From Bradyrhizobium nanningense (GTDB lineage Bacteria; Pseudomonadota; Alphaproteobacteria; Rhizobiales; Xanthobacteraceae), in the NCBI RefSeq assembly GCF_004114535.1, contig NZ_LBJC01000002.1, positions 62,001-126,000 on the forward strand: a DNA stretch of 64,000 nt, given 5' to 3'. Every line of letters starts with the position of its first letter. Positions within the stretch are counted from its first letter, which is position 1. Below, piece after piece: positions 1-8,652 of this stretch. A program made the translations under genes and the position numbers. The notes beneath the pieces are model-generated. The model was not told the origin of the DNA. It did not search any database and saw only the letters and a program-made list of their open reading frames with translations.

Positions 1-1311
1 GAGCTCCTTGAGCAGTCTCTCGGCTGGCTCCTTGAACTCGGCTTTGCCTTGCGCATAACCGACGATGTATCGGGCCAACGGCCCGACCTCCACGGCACGG
101 CCGCGCCAGCGCGGCGCTTTGATCCAGGAATATTTGCCGCCCTCGTCGAGTTCCTTAATATCTGTCTTGCTGCCTTTGAGTTTTGGCCCAAGTTCAAAAC
201 TCGGCTCGGTAATACCATCCCAGGGATGCAGTCCACAGCAATCGCTGGGGTATTTATACCATGAATGCTCGACGAACTCCTGGATCTGTTCGGGGTCACC
301 ATGGTCGATCGGCAGTATCTCCTTGAGATTGCCATCAAGAATGACCCCGCGCGGCAGCTTAAAACTCTGGGCGGAACAGTCATTGGCCTTTTCCGGGATG
401 TCGCCATAGGACATCACGCTTTTGCTCGAAAGACCACCGCCGTGGAGCCAGTCCCTATAGAACGAGCAGATCGCGGTAACGTCGGGCAGGTAGACCTGCT
501 CGACAAACTCGATCGAGCGGTCGACGATGGAGGACACAATGTTCAGTCGCTCCATGTTGATCGCGCCCACCGCACCGATTCCCTCGATGTTGATCGCGCA
601 CGGCACGCCGCCCACGAGCCAGTTTGGATGCGGGTTCTTGCCACCATAAAGAGCTTGGATCTTGACGATCTCCTTCTGAAAGTCGAGCGCTTCCAGATAA
701 TGAGCGACCGCCATCAGGTTCGCTTCCGGTGGCAGCTTGTAGGCCGGATGCCCCCAATAGCCATTCTTGAACGGACCGAGCTGCCCTGATCCGAAGAACT
801 TGGTGAGCCGGATTTGCAAATCCCTAAAATAGCCAGGGGATGACAGCGGCCAAGGCGAGATAGACTGCGCCAGTGTAGAGGTCGAGTGGGGATCGGCCTT
901 AAGCGCGGAGACCACGTCGACCCAATCTAACGCATGGAGGTGATAGAAATGTACGAGGTGATCATGCACGAGCAGGCACAGCTGCATGATGTTGCGGATC
1001 GAATTGGCATTCTCCGGAATCGCAATTCCTAGTGCATTTTCAACTGCGCGCACGGAGGTGAGCGCATGGGTGCCGGTGCAGACCCCGCAAATCCGCTCGG
1101 TGAACGCCCAGGCGTCGCGCGGATCGCGCCCGCGCAGGATGACTTCGATGCCACGCCACATCGTCCCGCTTGAGACCGCATTGCGGATCACATTCTCGGA
1201 ATCGAGATTGGCTTCGATGCGGAGGTGGCCTTCGATGCGCGTCAGCGGATCGATAACGATTCGCCTGCCGGAACGATCGAGATTAAACCCATTCGGCGTC
1301 TGGACGGCCAC
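1..1311 (-). CDS. hupL: Uptake [NiFe]-hydrogenase large subunit HupL (partial, C-terminus outside window)
   Basis: Large subunit of the membrane-bound H2-uptake hydrogenase, which holds the NiFe centre and recycles H2 made by nitrogenase. Translating the minus strand from a GTG at 1311 gives 437 codons with no stop down to base 1. The N-terminal nickel motif [10 protein letters not shown] is intact, followed by the family's [14 protein letters not shown] and [14 protein letters not shown] segments. The start is supported by a GGAGGGG ribosome site just upstream and by the protein beginning [11 protein letters not shown], typical of rhizobial HupL. The second Ni motif (DPCxxC) lies beyond the left edge. 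It follows hupS by 13 bases, so the two are surely co-transcribed. Family full length is about 596 residues, so roughly three quarters is here. Confidence 0.93.
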   Translation of the reverse strand, partial: MAVQTPNGFNLDRSGRRIVIDPLTRIEGHLRIEANLDSENVIRNAVSSGTMWRGIEVILRGRDPRDAWAFTERICGVCTGTHALTSVRAVENALGIAIPENANSIRNIMQLCLLVHDHLVHFYHLHALDWVDVVSALKADPHSTSTLAQSISPWPLSSPGYFRDLQIRLTKFFGSGQLGPFKNGYWGHPAYKLPPEANLMAVAHYLEALDFQKEIVKIQALYGGKNPHPNWLVGGVPCAINIEGIGAVGAINMERLNIVSSIVDRSIEFVEQVYLPDVTAICSFYRDWLHGGGLSSKSVMSYGDIPEKANDCSAQSFKLPRGVILDGNLKEILPIDHGDPEQIQEFVEHSWYKYPSDCCGLHPWDGITEPSFELGPKLKGSKTDIKELDEGGKYSWIKAPRWRGRAVEVGPLARYIVGYAQGKAEFKEPAERLLKEL

Positions 1312-1324
1312 TGTCGTCCCCTCC

Positions 1325-2425
1325 TCAACTCGGTTTGCCTTTGTCGGCTGGGCGATCCGGCCGATGGGTCAACCGCTTCACGGCGGTGACCGCCGCGTGG
1401 GCAGCGACGGTTAGCCCCACCACGCCGGCAGCGGCCATGCCGATCTCGTCGGCGTTCTCCTCAATGCCGAACTGCCTGATGGTTGTGAGTCGGTCGTAAA
1501 ATGGCCCTTTATCCCAGAAGCTGTCTTCGGAGCAGCCGAGGCAGCCGTGGCCGGATTGAATCGGAAATGAAACGCCGCCGTTCCATCGAAGTGCCGAACA
1601 GGCGTTGTAGGTGGTTGGCCCCTTGCAGCCCATCTTGTACAGGCAATAGCCCTTGCGTGCATTGGTGTCGTCCCACTCTTCGACGAATTGGCCTGCGTCG
1701 AAATGGGACCGCCGATAGCACTTATCGTGAATGCGCTCGGAATAAAACATACTTGGGCGCCCTTGGCGGTCAAGCTCGGGAAGCTTTCCGAACGTGGTGA
1801 TGAAAGTCACGAGGCCACTCATGACCTCTGCGACAGGAGGGCATCCAGGCACCTTGATGATCTGCCTATTGGTGACCACCTTATCGATCGGCACCGCGCC
1901 AGTCGGATTTGGCTTGGCCGCTTGCACGCATCCCCAGGACGCACACGTGCCCCAAGCGATGATAGCCATAGCCTCTTCCGCCATCGACGTGAGCTTTTCA
2001 ACGAACGGCTTGCCGCCGTCGATGCAAAACATGCCACCTTCGTTCAACGGGGGATTGCCTTCAACGGCGAGCACATACCCGCCTTTGTACTTGGCACGGG
2101 TTTCCTCCAGGATGGCCTCAGCCTGGTGTCCTGCCGCCGCCATGATCATATGATCATAATCGAGCGAAATCATCGACAGCAGCGCGTCTTTGATCAGGGG
2201 ATGGGCCGAGCGGATAAAGCTTTCCGAGCAACAGGTACACTCGAGCCCGTGCAGCCAGATGACGGGCACACGCGGTTTGGTTTCCAGGGCGTGCGCAATT
2301 CTGCTTGCGGTGAGCGGACCAAGCCCCAAGCTCGCGGCCGTCAAACTGCAGAATTTGTGGAAACTACGACGCGTGATACCCTGGCGTCTGATCACGCTGT
2401 AGAACGTTTCCCTTCCGTCACCCAT
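1325..2425 (-). CDS. hupS: Uptake [NiFe]-hydrogenase small subunit HupS
   Basis: Iron-sulfur subunit that passes electrons from the NiFe site of HupL toward the membrane quinone/cytochrome. The N-terminus carries a twin-arginine export signal ([10 protein letters not shown]) and a hydrophobic stretch, as expected for a folded, Tat-exported hydrogenase. Cluster-binding cysteines are all visible: [41 protein letters not shown] and [12 protein letters not shown]-terminal hydrophobic helix ([16 protein letters not shown]) is the membrane anchor. I prefer the ATG at 2425 ([14 protein letters not shown]), giving 366 aa like other rhizobial HupS, over the ATG four codons upstream at 2437. First gene of hupSL; a sigma54 promoter and NifA-type site lie upstream. 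Confidence 0.95.
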   Translation of the reverse strand: MGDGRETFYSVIRRQGITRRSFHKFCSLTAASLGLGPLTASRIAHALETKPRVPVIWLHGLECTCCSESFIRSAHPLIKDALLSMISLDYDHMIMAAAGHQAEAILEETRAKYKGGYVLAVEGNPPLNEGGMFCIDGGKPFVEKLTSMAEEAMAIIAWGTCASWGCVQAAKPNPTGAVPIDKVVTNRQIIKVPGCPPVAEVMSGLVTFITTFGKLPELDRQGRPSMFYSERIHDKCYRRSHFDAGQFVEEWDDTNARKGYCLYKMGCKGPTTYNACSALRWNGGVSFPIQSGHGCLGCSEDSFWDKGPFYDRLTTIRQFGIEENADEIGMAAAGVVGLTVAAHAAVTAVKRLTHRPDRPADKGKPS

Positions 2426-2474
2426 GAAACCGTCCATGCGAATTGTCGCCAGCCGTTACGGATTGGTGACGTTC

Positions 2475-2490
2475 AGCAAGAAACAGGCCA
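2475..2490 (-). promoter_or_regulatory. Sigma54 (-24/-12) promoter of hupSL
   Basis: Minus strand reads TGGCCTGTTTCTTGCT: invariant GG (2489-2488), ten bases, then GC (2477-2476), with TGGC, the following G and TTGCT matching the TGGCACGNNNNTTGCW consensus. The predicted start site lies about 40-50 bases before the hupS ATG at 2425. The position and the upstream activator site make chance unlikely; transcript mapping has not been done. Confidence 0.72.
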
Positions 2491-2618
2491 GCGAAGCGAA
2501 ACACTTGAAAGATACCAAGCCGGCACTTCGAGGTCTGCGGATTGTCGAACCCGAGTAGCGTGCCAGAAGCTGGACCATTGATCTGTCACGCTCATGGCGC
2601 CCAGTTTTTGAAAGTCTA

Positions 2619-2634
2619 TGTGAGCACTTCAACA
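2619..2634 (-). promoter_or_regulatory. NifA-type upstream activator site of hupSL
   Basis: A perfect TGT-N10-ACA (minus strand TGTTGAAGTGCTCACA) sits about 130 bp upstream of the -24 element, the usual distance for a NifA upstream activator sequence. NifA control of hupSL is known in some rhizobia. HoxA is the alternative activator in Bradyrhizobium, so the identity of the activator is inference. Confidence 0.6.
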
Positions 2635-3089
2635 AATCAGCACTATGGTTCACCCATGCAGGGGACTACGCTCCTGCACAACCGCGACACTCGTCATGCC
2701 GATCGTTGAATAGAACTGGTTCAGTTGTCGGGCACCGCACCCCCCGCCTCAATCAGACTTGCCGATTACTGACAAGCATGCGGTGAAGCGCTCACAGTCG
2801 CAACTATGCAGGCAGCCCGTACCAAAGCGGCTGTCGAGCGAGGAAGAGAACCCGCAATGGGCTGAGCTGTGGTGCGCACGCTGACTCGCTTTTTAGGTCT
2901 GCTTCGATCCGATCTGCCCTTGGTTTCAAAGCGGCTCGTCGCGCGGCTTTTCTACGGCGTCGTGGGCGGCGACAGAACGGAGTTTATAGCTATCGCCTCG
3001 GAGCCTTCATCGCGCAAGCCAATCGTTAGCAACGTGCGACGTCGTTGGCGCATCGCGACACCCACCTTGCTTGAAGGAGATTCTTCGCA

Positions 3090-3266
3090 ATGGCGGAGGC
3101 GATTGCGTTTTTGAAGCATGCTGCGATTCGTCTGACGCCGATAGAAAACGGCGGCGCCTACTTTCAGTCGGCATCGATCCGTCCTAGCAATACTGTCCGC
3201 CTACTACACCAAACGGCTCATCGCGCCTTTGGGCGGAAAGCGAATTATCGGATTATCGCAGCATAG
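3090..3266 (+). CDS. Small hypothetical ORF, 58 aa
   Basis: An ATG at 3090 is preceded by AAGGAG at good spacing and opens 58 codons (MAEAIAFLKHAAIRLTPIENG...). I do not recognise the product. It overlaps by 22 bases, tail to tail, the end of the serine hydrolase on the other strand. The 2.65-3.09 kb stretch before it shows no convincing gene. It may be a remnant of a transferred gene rather than functional. Confidence 0.2.
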   Translation: MAEAIAFLKHAAIRLTPIENGGAYFQSASIRPSNTVRLLHQTAHRAFGRKANYRIIAA

Positions 3267-4507
3267 ACGATATACTGGACTTGTTCGCGGTAATACTTCC
3301 GGATTTCTCCGGGCGCCGCCGTCCCGACCACCGCGACCAGACGCTCTTTTGGGTCGCAGAAAAATTGTGTCCCGTAGGCGCCAGTCCATGTGAACTCACC
3401 TGGATTGCCCGGAACCGCCGAGAGTCCCTCGTTGATGCGTACAGCCACTCCAAGCCCGAAGCCGAAGCCGGCACGGTGCGCCTCCACATTGGCAACCTTA
3501 TTCTTGATCCCTGGTCCGAGGTGATCGGAAATCATGTGACGCACCGTCCTCGGGCCAAGAATGCGCTGGCCATTGAGCTCCCCGCCGTTCAGGAGCATTT
3601 GTCCAAAGCGCACGTAGTCACCGACTGTCGCAAATGCGCAGGCTCCCCCGCAGTCAAACTTCGTCGGAGTTTCGAGGAGCTCGATCTCTTGTGGTTTTCC
3701 CGTCAGCGGGTCGTCTGGAAATGGATGCGCCAGGCGCTTGCGTTGCGATTCCGACAAATGGAAAGTGGCATCTTGCATTTCGATTGGCTTCCACAAGTTG
3801 CTGGCAAGATAGTCGCCCAATCGCTGTCCGCTGACTTGTTCCACGACAGCTCCCAGCACATCGGTCGAGAAGCCGTATTCGAATTCTGTCCCCGGTTGAT
3901 GCGCTAGCGGCAGCTTGGTAATGGCTTCGATGAAAGCCTGCTTATCACCCCTTAGTGCCGGAGCAGCGAAATCGGGATAGAGACGCGCCACTTGGTCTGA
4001 GCTGTTGGGGGGCGCGCCATAGGTGAGCCCGGATGTGTGGCGGTAAAGATCGTGGATCAAGATCGGAGAATTCTGCGTTTGAAATTTCAGTGAACCGTCA
4101 TGCTGTGGCACTCCCACCTTCATGCCTGCGAATTCCGGATAGTAATCCGTAAGTCTGGCCTGTAGAGGCAGGCGACCTTGTTCCATGAGGATAAGACCCG
4201 CAACGGCCACCATCGGCTTGGTCATAGAAGCAAGCGCGAATATCGCGTCGAGCCGCATCGACCTTCCTTTTGCCGGATCGAGTTGTCCGTACGCCTTGTA
4301 GTGAATCAGCTTTCCGTCTCTGGCGATTGCAACCACCGCGCCCGGCACGCGTTTACTCGCGATCTCCCGAGCGAAGAACTGGTCTAGCTTTGCAAGGCGC
4401 TGCTGAGAAACGCCGACGTCATCGGCCTTCGCTTCGGGCAGTGGCGCGGACTGCACTGAATTGAAGCCGATTGTGGCTGCCGCTGCGACCATAACAAGGT
4501 TGTTCAT
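3245..4507 (-). CDS. Serine hydrolase, beta-lactamase/class C-like family
   Basis: A 420-aa exported serine hydrolase of the beta-lactamase/DD-peptidase/esterase fold. The N-terminus (MNNLVMVAAAATIGFNSVQSA) looks like a cleavable signal peptide, so a periplasmic location is likely. The nucleophile motif SxxK appears as ASMTK near residue 95, the second motif as EYGFSTD near 211, and a C-terminal WTGAYGTQFF segment typical of the esterase/EstB-like branch. The substrate cannot be told from sequence: peptidoglycan peptides, small esters and lactams are all handled by this family. It stands alone between hupS and modB, both on the same strand but with long gaps, so no operon is implied. Confidence 0.82.
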   Translation of the reverse strand: MNNLVMVAAAATIGFNSVQSAPLPEAKADDVGVSQQRLAKLDQFFAREIASKRVPGAVVAIARDGKLIHYKAYGQLDPAKGRSMRLDAIFALASMTKPMVAVAGLILMEQGRLPLQARLTDYYPEFAGMKVGVPQHDGSLKFQTQNSPILIHDLYRHTSGLTYGAPPNSSDQVARLYPDFAAPALRGDKQAFIEAITKLPLAHQPGTEFEYGFSTDVLGAVVEQVSGQRLGDYLASNLWKPIEMQDATFHLSESQRKRLAHPFPDDPLTGKPQEIELLETPTKFDCGGACAFATVGDYVRFGQMLLNGGELNGQRILGPRTVRHMISDHLGPGIKNKVANVEAHRAGFGFGLGVAVRINEGLSAVPGNPGEFTWTGAYGTQFFCDPKERLVAVVGTAAPGEIRKYYREQVQYIVYAAIIR

Positions 4508-4585
4508 TGTAGCCTCGAAAGGACGGATGGATCCGGTTTGTAATACTGCGGCTCGGCCGCTGTCGGATATGTGTGGCTGGCAAGG

Positions 4586-5368
4586 CTAGGATGATTCGGT
4601 GCCTCGCCTAGCACAATGTCTGTCGATGATGGCTAAGGTGAAGATTGTCGCAAGGGCGAACATCACCATACCAGCGGCAACCACACTTGCCTCGTGCCAA
4701 CGCGACGCTTGGACGTAGTCTACGACGTAGGCCGACAACACCTTGGTCCGTCCAGGAATATTGCCGCCGATCATCATCACGACGCCGAATGTGCCGATCG
4801 TATGAGAAAATCCGAGCAGGGCTGCTTTAACAAGCTCCAGTCGCGCCAGCGGCGCGCTGATGGCAATGAAGGCATACCATGGCGAAACACGCCCTGTCAT
4901 TGCCAACGGGTGATCGCCAACCGCAACAAAGGCGTTACGTATAGGCTGCACGACCAATGGCAGGGCCGACAGCACCGATCCGACCACGATACCCCCGAAG
5001 GTAAAAGCGAGCGTGCGCCCGCCCCAGAAAGAGGCGAGAACGCCACCCGGTCCGTCGGGGCCGAGCAAAACGAGTACGCAGAAGCCGAGAGCCGCTGGAG
5101 GTAGCACCAGTGGAAGTGCGATCATCGCGGCCACCGCCTCGCTCAAAAAAGTCTTTGAGCGGGCTAGCCACCAGGCGAGGGGCACACCAATCACGAGGAG
5201 GATCACGGTCGTCACGCTAGCGAGCTCGATCGTGAGCGCAACGGATTGCGAAATCTCTGACGAATCGACATTCACGTGCGTCAGCCCGCCAGTGAGCGCA
5301 GGTCGCCGTATCCTGACAGTGATCGCCTGCATGTCCGGGGCATCCAGCGATGCGGCGCGAATAGCCAT
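4586..5368 (-). CDS. modB: Molybdate ABC transporter permease, ModB-like (orphan)
   Basis: Inner-membrane permease resembling ModB of the molybdate importer; molybdenum is needed for nitrogenase cofactor. ModB-type segments are clear: ALPLVLPPAALGFCVL, LAFTFGGIVVGSVLSALPL, GFSHTIGTFGVVMMIGG and NIPGRT. Five to six membrane helices follow a long, non-hydrophobic N-terminus, so the true start may be internal (a GTG at about 5278, VNVDSSEISQSVALT). The EAA cytoplasmic loop (PLAMTGRVSPWYAFI) is less conserved than usual. No modA or modC lies next to it, so it would have to work with components encoded elsewhere, or it may be a recent relic. Confidence 0.78.
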   Translation of the reverse strand: MAIRAASLDAPDMQAITVRIRRPALTGGLTHVNVDSSEISQSVALTIELASVTTVILLVIGVPLAWWLARSKTFLSEAVAAMIALPLVLPPAALGFCVLVLLGPDGPGGVLASFWGGRTLAFTFGGIVVGSVLSALPLVVQPIRNAFVAVGDHPLAMTGRVSPWYAFIAISAPLARLELVKAALLGFSHTIGTFGVVMMIGGNIPGRTKVLSAYVVDYVQASRWHEASVVAAGMVMFALATIFTLAIIDRHCARRGTESS

Positions 5369-6091
5369 TTGGTGGCGCGGCAGCTCGTTGCGGCCGCCGA
5401 ATTCACGTGCGTCGCTTCTGCGAGCAATAGCAGCATCACAATCGACAACTCCTGTGACAAGTGCGCCTCGATCCGACCGACGGCGGCAGCTTCTCGTTTG
5501 TCATCAGCAATTCCTGTGCCGCGTGCGAACTGTGGCGGCTCTATGCTCAATGTAAAGAAGTTGCGCAGGCGCCGACGTCACTGTGGAGTGAATCGAGCGC
5601 TCTGTCAGATTTCAGGCATCTTTGTTCCCGAGCAGACAGTGACAGCGCGCAACAAAAACGGCAGACTTCTACACCTCGGCATATGCCTGTTTTGGTTTGT
5701 AGGCGGCTCAAACGCCGCCCTCGCCGGGGCCGGTAGCTGAACGCTCGGCAGCAACGCGAAAGATCTAGCTAAGAACTCGTCGTACGCTGCTTCTGCGACG
5801 CGGCAAAGGCGCGAGGGGCCGCGAGCGAAGGCCGCCTCTCGACCGTCCCAGCTAATGCGCAGGGTCAGCACAGGCGTGGAGACACACGCTCCGGCACTAA
5901 CGAGCTTCGCCGCTAGCGGCAACGCAATTCATCCATCAAAGATCTTGTCCGCGCAATGGAATCAAAAGCCACGCTTCCATCCGGTAAATGCGTACGATCC
6001 AAAATATCAATTTTACCAATGCCACATACTGTTGCATCGATCTCAGCACTCCAGCCGAGACGTAACGGCGCTAATGCGCGTGACGGTTTTT
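5369..6091. other. Non-coding stretch between modB and the dctA control region
   Basis: No ORF here has recognisable family similarity. The 12-base sequence ACGCACGTGAAT on the minus strand occurs twice about 130 bases apart (near 5271-5282 and 5401-5412), the first copy inside the modB N-terminal region. I see no RNA gene or terminator. Confidence 0.4.
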
Positions 6092-6109
6092 GTTCGACCT
6101 TGCGCGAAC
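6092..6109 (+). promoter_or_regulatory. Candidate activator dyad upstream of dctA
   Basis: An inverted repeat GTTCG-N8-CGAAC lies about 80-95 bp upstream of the dctA -24 element, the usual zone for a sigma54 activator. In other rhizobia DctD binds such upstream dyads. No TGT-N10-ACA NifA site was found in the same interval. Which protein binds here is inference. Confidence 0.35.
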
Positions 6110-6186
6110 GCGGTACGAGCACTCAAGCCGATGCGCCGAAGACAGGCTAGTTGCTGCGACTTGTTAATCGGCCGCAGTTTGGGATC

Positions 6187-6202
6187 TGGTGCATATCTTG
6201 CT
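6187..6202 (+). promoter_or_regulatory. Sigma54 (-24/-12) promoter of dctA
   Basis: TGGTGCATATCTTGCT keeps the invariant GG (6188-6189), exact ten-base spacing, GC (6200-6201) and the full TTGCT block; three of the inner -24 bases differ from consensus. It precedes dctA by about 165 bases. Rhizobial dctA genes are classically sigma54-dependent, which supports the call. Confidence 0.65.
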
Positions 6203-6367
6203 TAGGGAGAAAGGACAACGTAACTAAACGTCTGCCTTTGGAAGGACGCGCCGGCTCTCGGAACCGTCTTCAATCAGGGCAAGGCAAAAATGATTGGTCT
6301 CGTATGACGCTGTCGTCTCTCAACAAAGCGGCGGCTCACATTCGAGTATATTCGGGAAGGAAGCGTC

Positions 6368-7690
6368 ATGACCACCATGGCAACTGCGTTGCCTGTACGC
6401 GCGTCGCAAGCTTGGTATAAGATACTCTACGTCCAGGTGCTAATCGCGATCTTAATTGGCGTCATGGTTGGCTGCCTATGGCCGTCTATCGCCACAAACG
6501 ACTGGATCAAGGCGCTTGGTGACGGGTTCATCAAGCTCATCAAGATGGTGATCGCGCCGATTATTTTCTGCACTGTCACATCTGGTATTGCGCATATTCA
6601 GGATGCCAAGAAAGTCGGGTGCGTCGGCGTCAAGGCGCTGTTCTATTTCGAGATCGTCTCCAGCTTTGCCTTGCTGTTGGGCCTTGTTATGGGCAATCTG
6701 GTCCGAATCGGCCATGGCCTTGCGGTTAAGCTGGATGCTGCGGCGGTTGCCAATTACGTCAGGCAGGCGGAAGCCTCAAAAACTGTCGACTTTGTTCTCA
6801 ACATCATTCCCGATAGCGTGATCGGCGCCTTCGCTCGCGGCGATGTTCTGCAGGTTCTCCTGTTCGCGATCCTTTTCGGCTTCTCCCTGATGGCGCTGGG
6901 AAAGCGTGGGGAACGTCTGCGCGGGATGATTGACGACGTCGCGCACGCGGTGTTCGGGGTAATCGCTATTGTAATGAAAGCGGCCCCGATCGGCGCCTTC
7001 GGCGCCATGGCTTTCACGGTCGGCAAGTTCGGGCCCGCAGCACTCGGCAATCTGATCGGTCTCATCGCTCTGTTCTACGTGACGGCTGCGCTATTTGTGG
7101 TGGTGGTGCTTGGTCTGATCGCCCGCCTCGTCGGCTTTTCAATCTTCAAGTTCCTTGTCTTTATCAAGGACGAGCTTCTGATCGTGCTCGGTACGTCGTC
7201 CTCCGAAAGCGCGCTGCCGCAATTGATGGAGAAGCTCGAGCGGCTGGGCTGCTCCAAGCCGGTAGTCGGGCTGGTGGTGCCAACTGGCTACTCCTTCAAC
7301 CTTGACGGCACTAATATCTATATGACACTTGCAACATTGTTCATTGCCCAGGCACTCGGCGTCGATCTCACCTTTGGCCAGCAGCTCACGATCCTGCTCG
7401 TCGCAATGCTAACGTCGAAGGGAGCAAGCGGCGTCACCGGCGCGGGCTTCATCACGCTCGCTGCGACATTATCGGTGGTAAACCCAGCTCTGGTGCCGGG
7501 TATGGCAATCGTGTTTTCGATCGACAAGTTCATGAGCGAGGTGCGCGCCCTTACCAACATCATCGGCAATGGCATCGCGGCTGTGTTCGTATCGTGGTGG
7601 GAAGGCGAGCTCGATCACATGACCCTGCAGGCTCGGCTCAGCCAGCCCACCGTTTCCACCACTATCGACACTACAAGCACAATGAGGTAG
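6368..7690 (+). CDS. dctA: C4-dicarboxylate transporter DctA
   Basis: A 440-aa sodium/proton-coupled symporter of the DAACS family that imports succinate, fumarate and malate, the carbon supply of nitrogen-fixing bacteroids. Diagnostic segments are present: [17 protein letters not shown] near residue 55, [18 protein letters not shown] near 275 (the serine-rich re-entrant loop), [18 protein letters not shown] near 305, and [18 protein letters not shown] near 355. Length and eight-helix hydrophobicity fit the family. The ATG at 6368 follows GGAAGGA at good spacing. A sigma54 promoter lies upstream. No dctBD regulators are adjacent, so it probably depends on regulators elsewhere; it may be a second, symbiosis-specific dctA copy. 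Confidence 0.95.
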   Translation: MTTMATALPVRASQAWYKILYVQVLIAILIGVMVGCLWPSIATNDWIKALGDGFIKLIKMVIAPIIFCTVTSGIAHIQDAKKVGCVGVKALFYFEIVSSFALLLGLVMGNLVRIGHGLAVKLDAAAVANYVRQAEASKTVDFVLNIIPDSVIGAFARGDVLQVLLFAILFGFSLMALGKRGERLRGMIDDVAHAVFGVIAIVMKAAPIGAFGAMAFTVGKFGPAALGNLIGLIALFYVTAALFVVVVLGLIARLVGFSIFKFLVFIKDELLIVLGTSSSESALPQLMEKLERLGCSKPVVGLVVPTGYSFNLDGTNIYMTLATLFIAQALGVDLTFGQQLTILLVAMLTSKGASGVTGAGFITLAATLSVVNPALVPGMAIVFSIDKFMSEVRALTNIIGNGIAAVFVSWWEGELDHMTLQARLSQPTVSTTIDTTSTMR

Positions 7691-8652
7691 GTCCGGGATC
7701 TTAGCCGCCGCCATTCGGGCACGAATAACTATCTCATGCGCTCTCCGGTGCGCAGCCCTTGCGCGGCGGCCAGACGGCTCTCCTGGGAGGCAGGCGTGCA
7801 AAGAAGTAGGCCTTTTTCAGGGCTTCTCTCTCTTCGCGGTCAGGGCTACCGGCCACCTGAGCGCTTGTGCAACATTTTTGCCAAGCCAGATAACAAGACT
7901 GCGACAGAACACGTCCGGCGTGACGGACTAGGTATTAGTCCGCATACGAATACTCATATGCGCGTCGCTCCCCTTGCCTCACACGAGTAAGAGCGCCGGA
8001 GGGATCCTGCGGACGCAGCTCGTCATCCGTCGTTACTATGCGCGCTGCGTCATCAGATCATGGTGGGTGTGGTCAGCGTGGATTAGATGGCACTCGACGC
8101 AGGCGTGGCGAGTCGTTGCAAGGCTGCGCTCGGTTCGACGTCGATGTCGCCGCTCGATTCCAGCGAAACCAGATGGAAACGAGTCTTTCGCAGCTAGGCG
8201 GGATGGCACTTGCGCGTTCTTCGTGCCCGCGAGACCAGTGATTCGGCAGCTTGTTTCTGCTCTTTGCCGGTTTGGAGGCGCGCCTGATTTCTTTCGATTC
8301 TACCTCCCGGCTGAACTGAAACCGCTGTTCTCATTTCAGGGGTGTAAGGGGATGTATCGGCTGTAGGCTCAAGAGACTGGCCCAAAGGACTGCCGGCAGC
8401 GGCGCAAAGCAGACATTTCAGCTTCGACAGCAGCCCCGTCTGCGACGCCTATTGATAGGTTTAGGACAACTATACGTATGTTTATGATGCGTTTTTTCCC
8501 CGCTCGTGCTGAGTTCGGCAGCGGTGATCAATCTCGGACACGCTCACCCGCGGACCCAAGCGTCTAAGGCGGACCCAAGCGTCTGAGATTGCCTCATTTT
8601 TGCCTAAAATGCTATAGCTCTCCCGCCGGAGAACAGGCCGGACGGTCTCAAA
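7691..8652. other. Intergenic region between dctA and nodV
   Basis: No convincing gene: the short ORFs here have no family look. The only clear structure is the 19-bp tandem repeat at 8550-8587 just before nodV. Confidence 0.4.
8550..8587 (+). repeat. 19-bp tandem direct repeat upstream of nodV
   Basis: GCGGACCCAAGCGTCTAAG (8550-8568) is followed directly by a copy differing at one base (8569-8587). The pair ends 65 bases before the nodV start codon, so it could be an operator for a dimeric regulator or part of the promoter. Function is not known. Confidence 0.7.

Noticed and set aside
2551..2565. TGGCAC on the minus strand upstream of hupS as a -24 element
   Set aside because: The matching -12 position reads GG instead of GC, so it fails the invariant spacing rule; the element at 2475-2490 fits far better.
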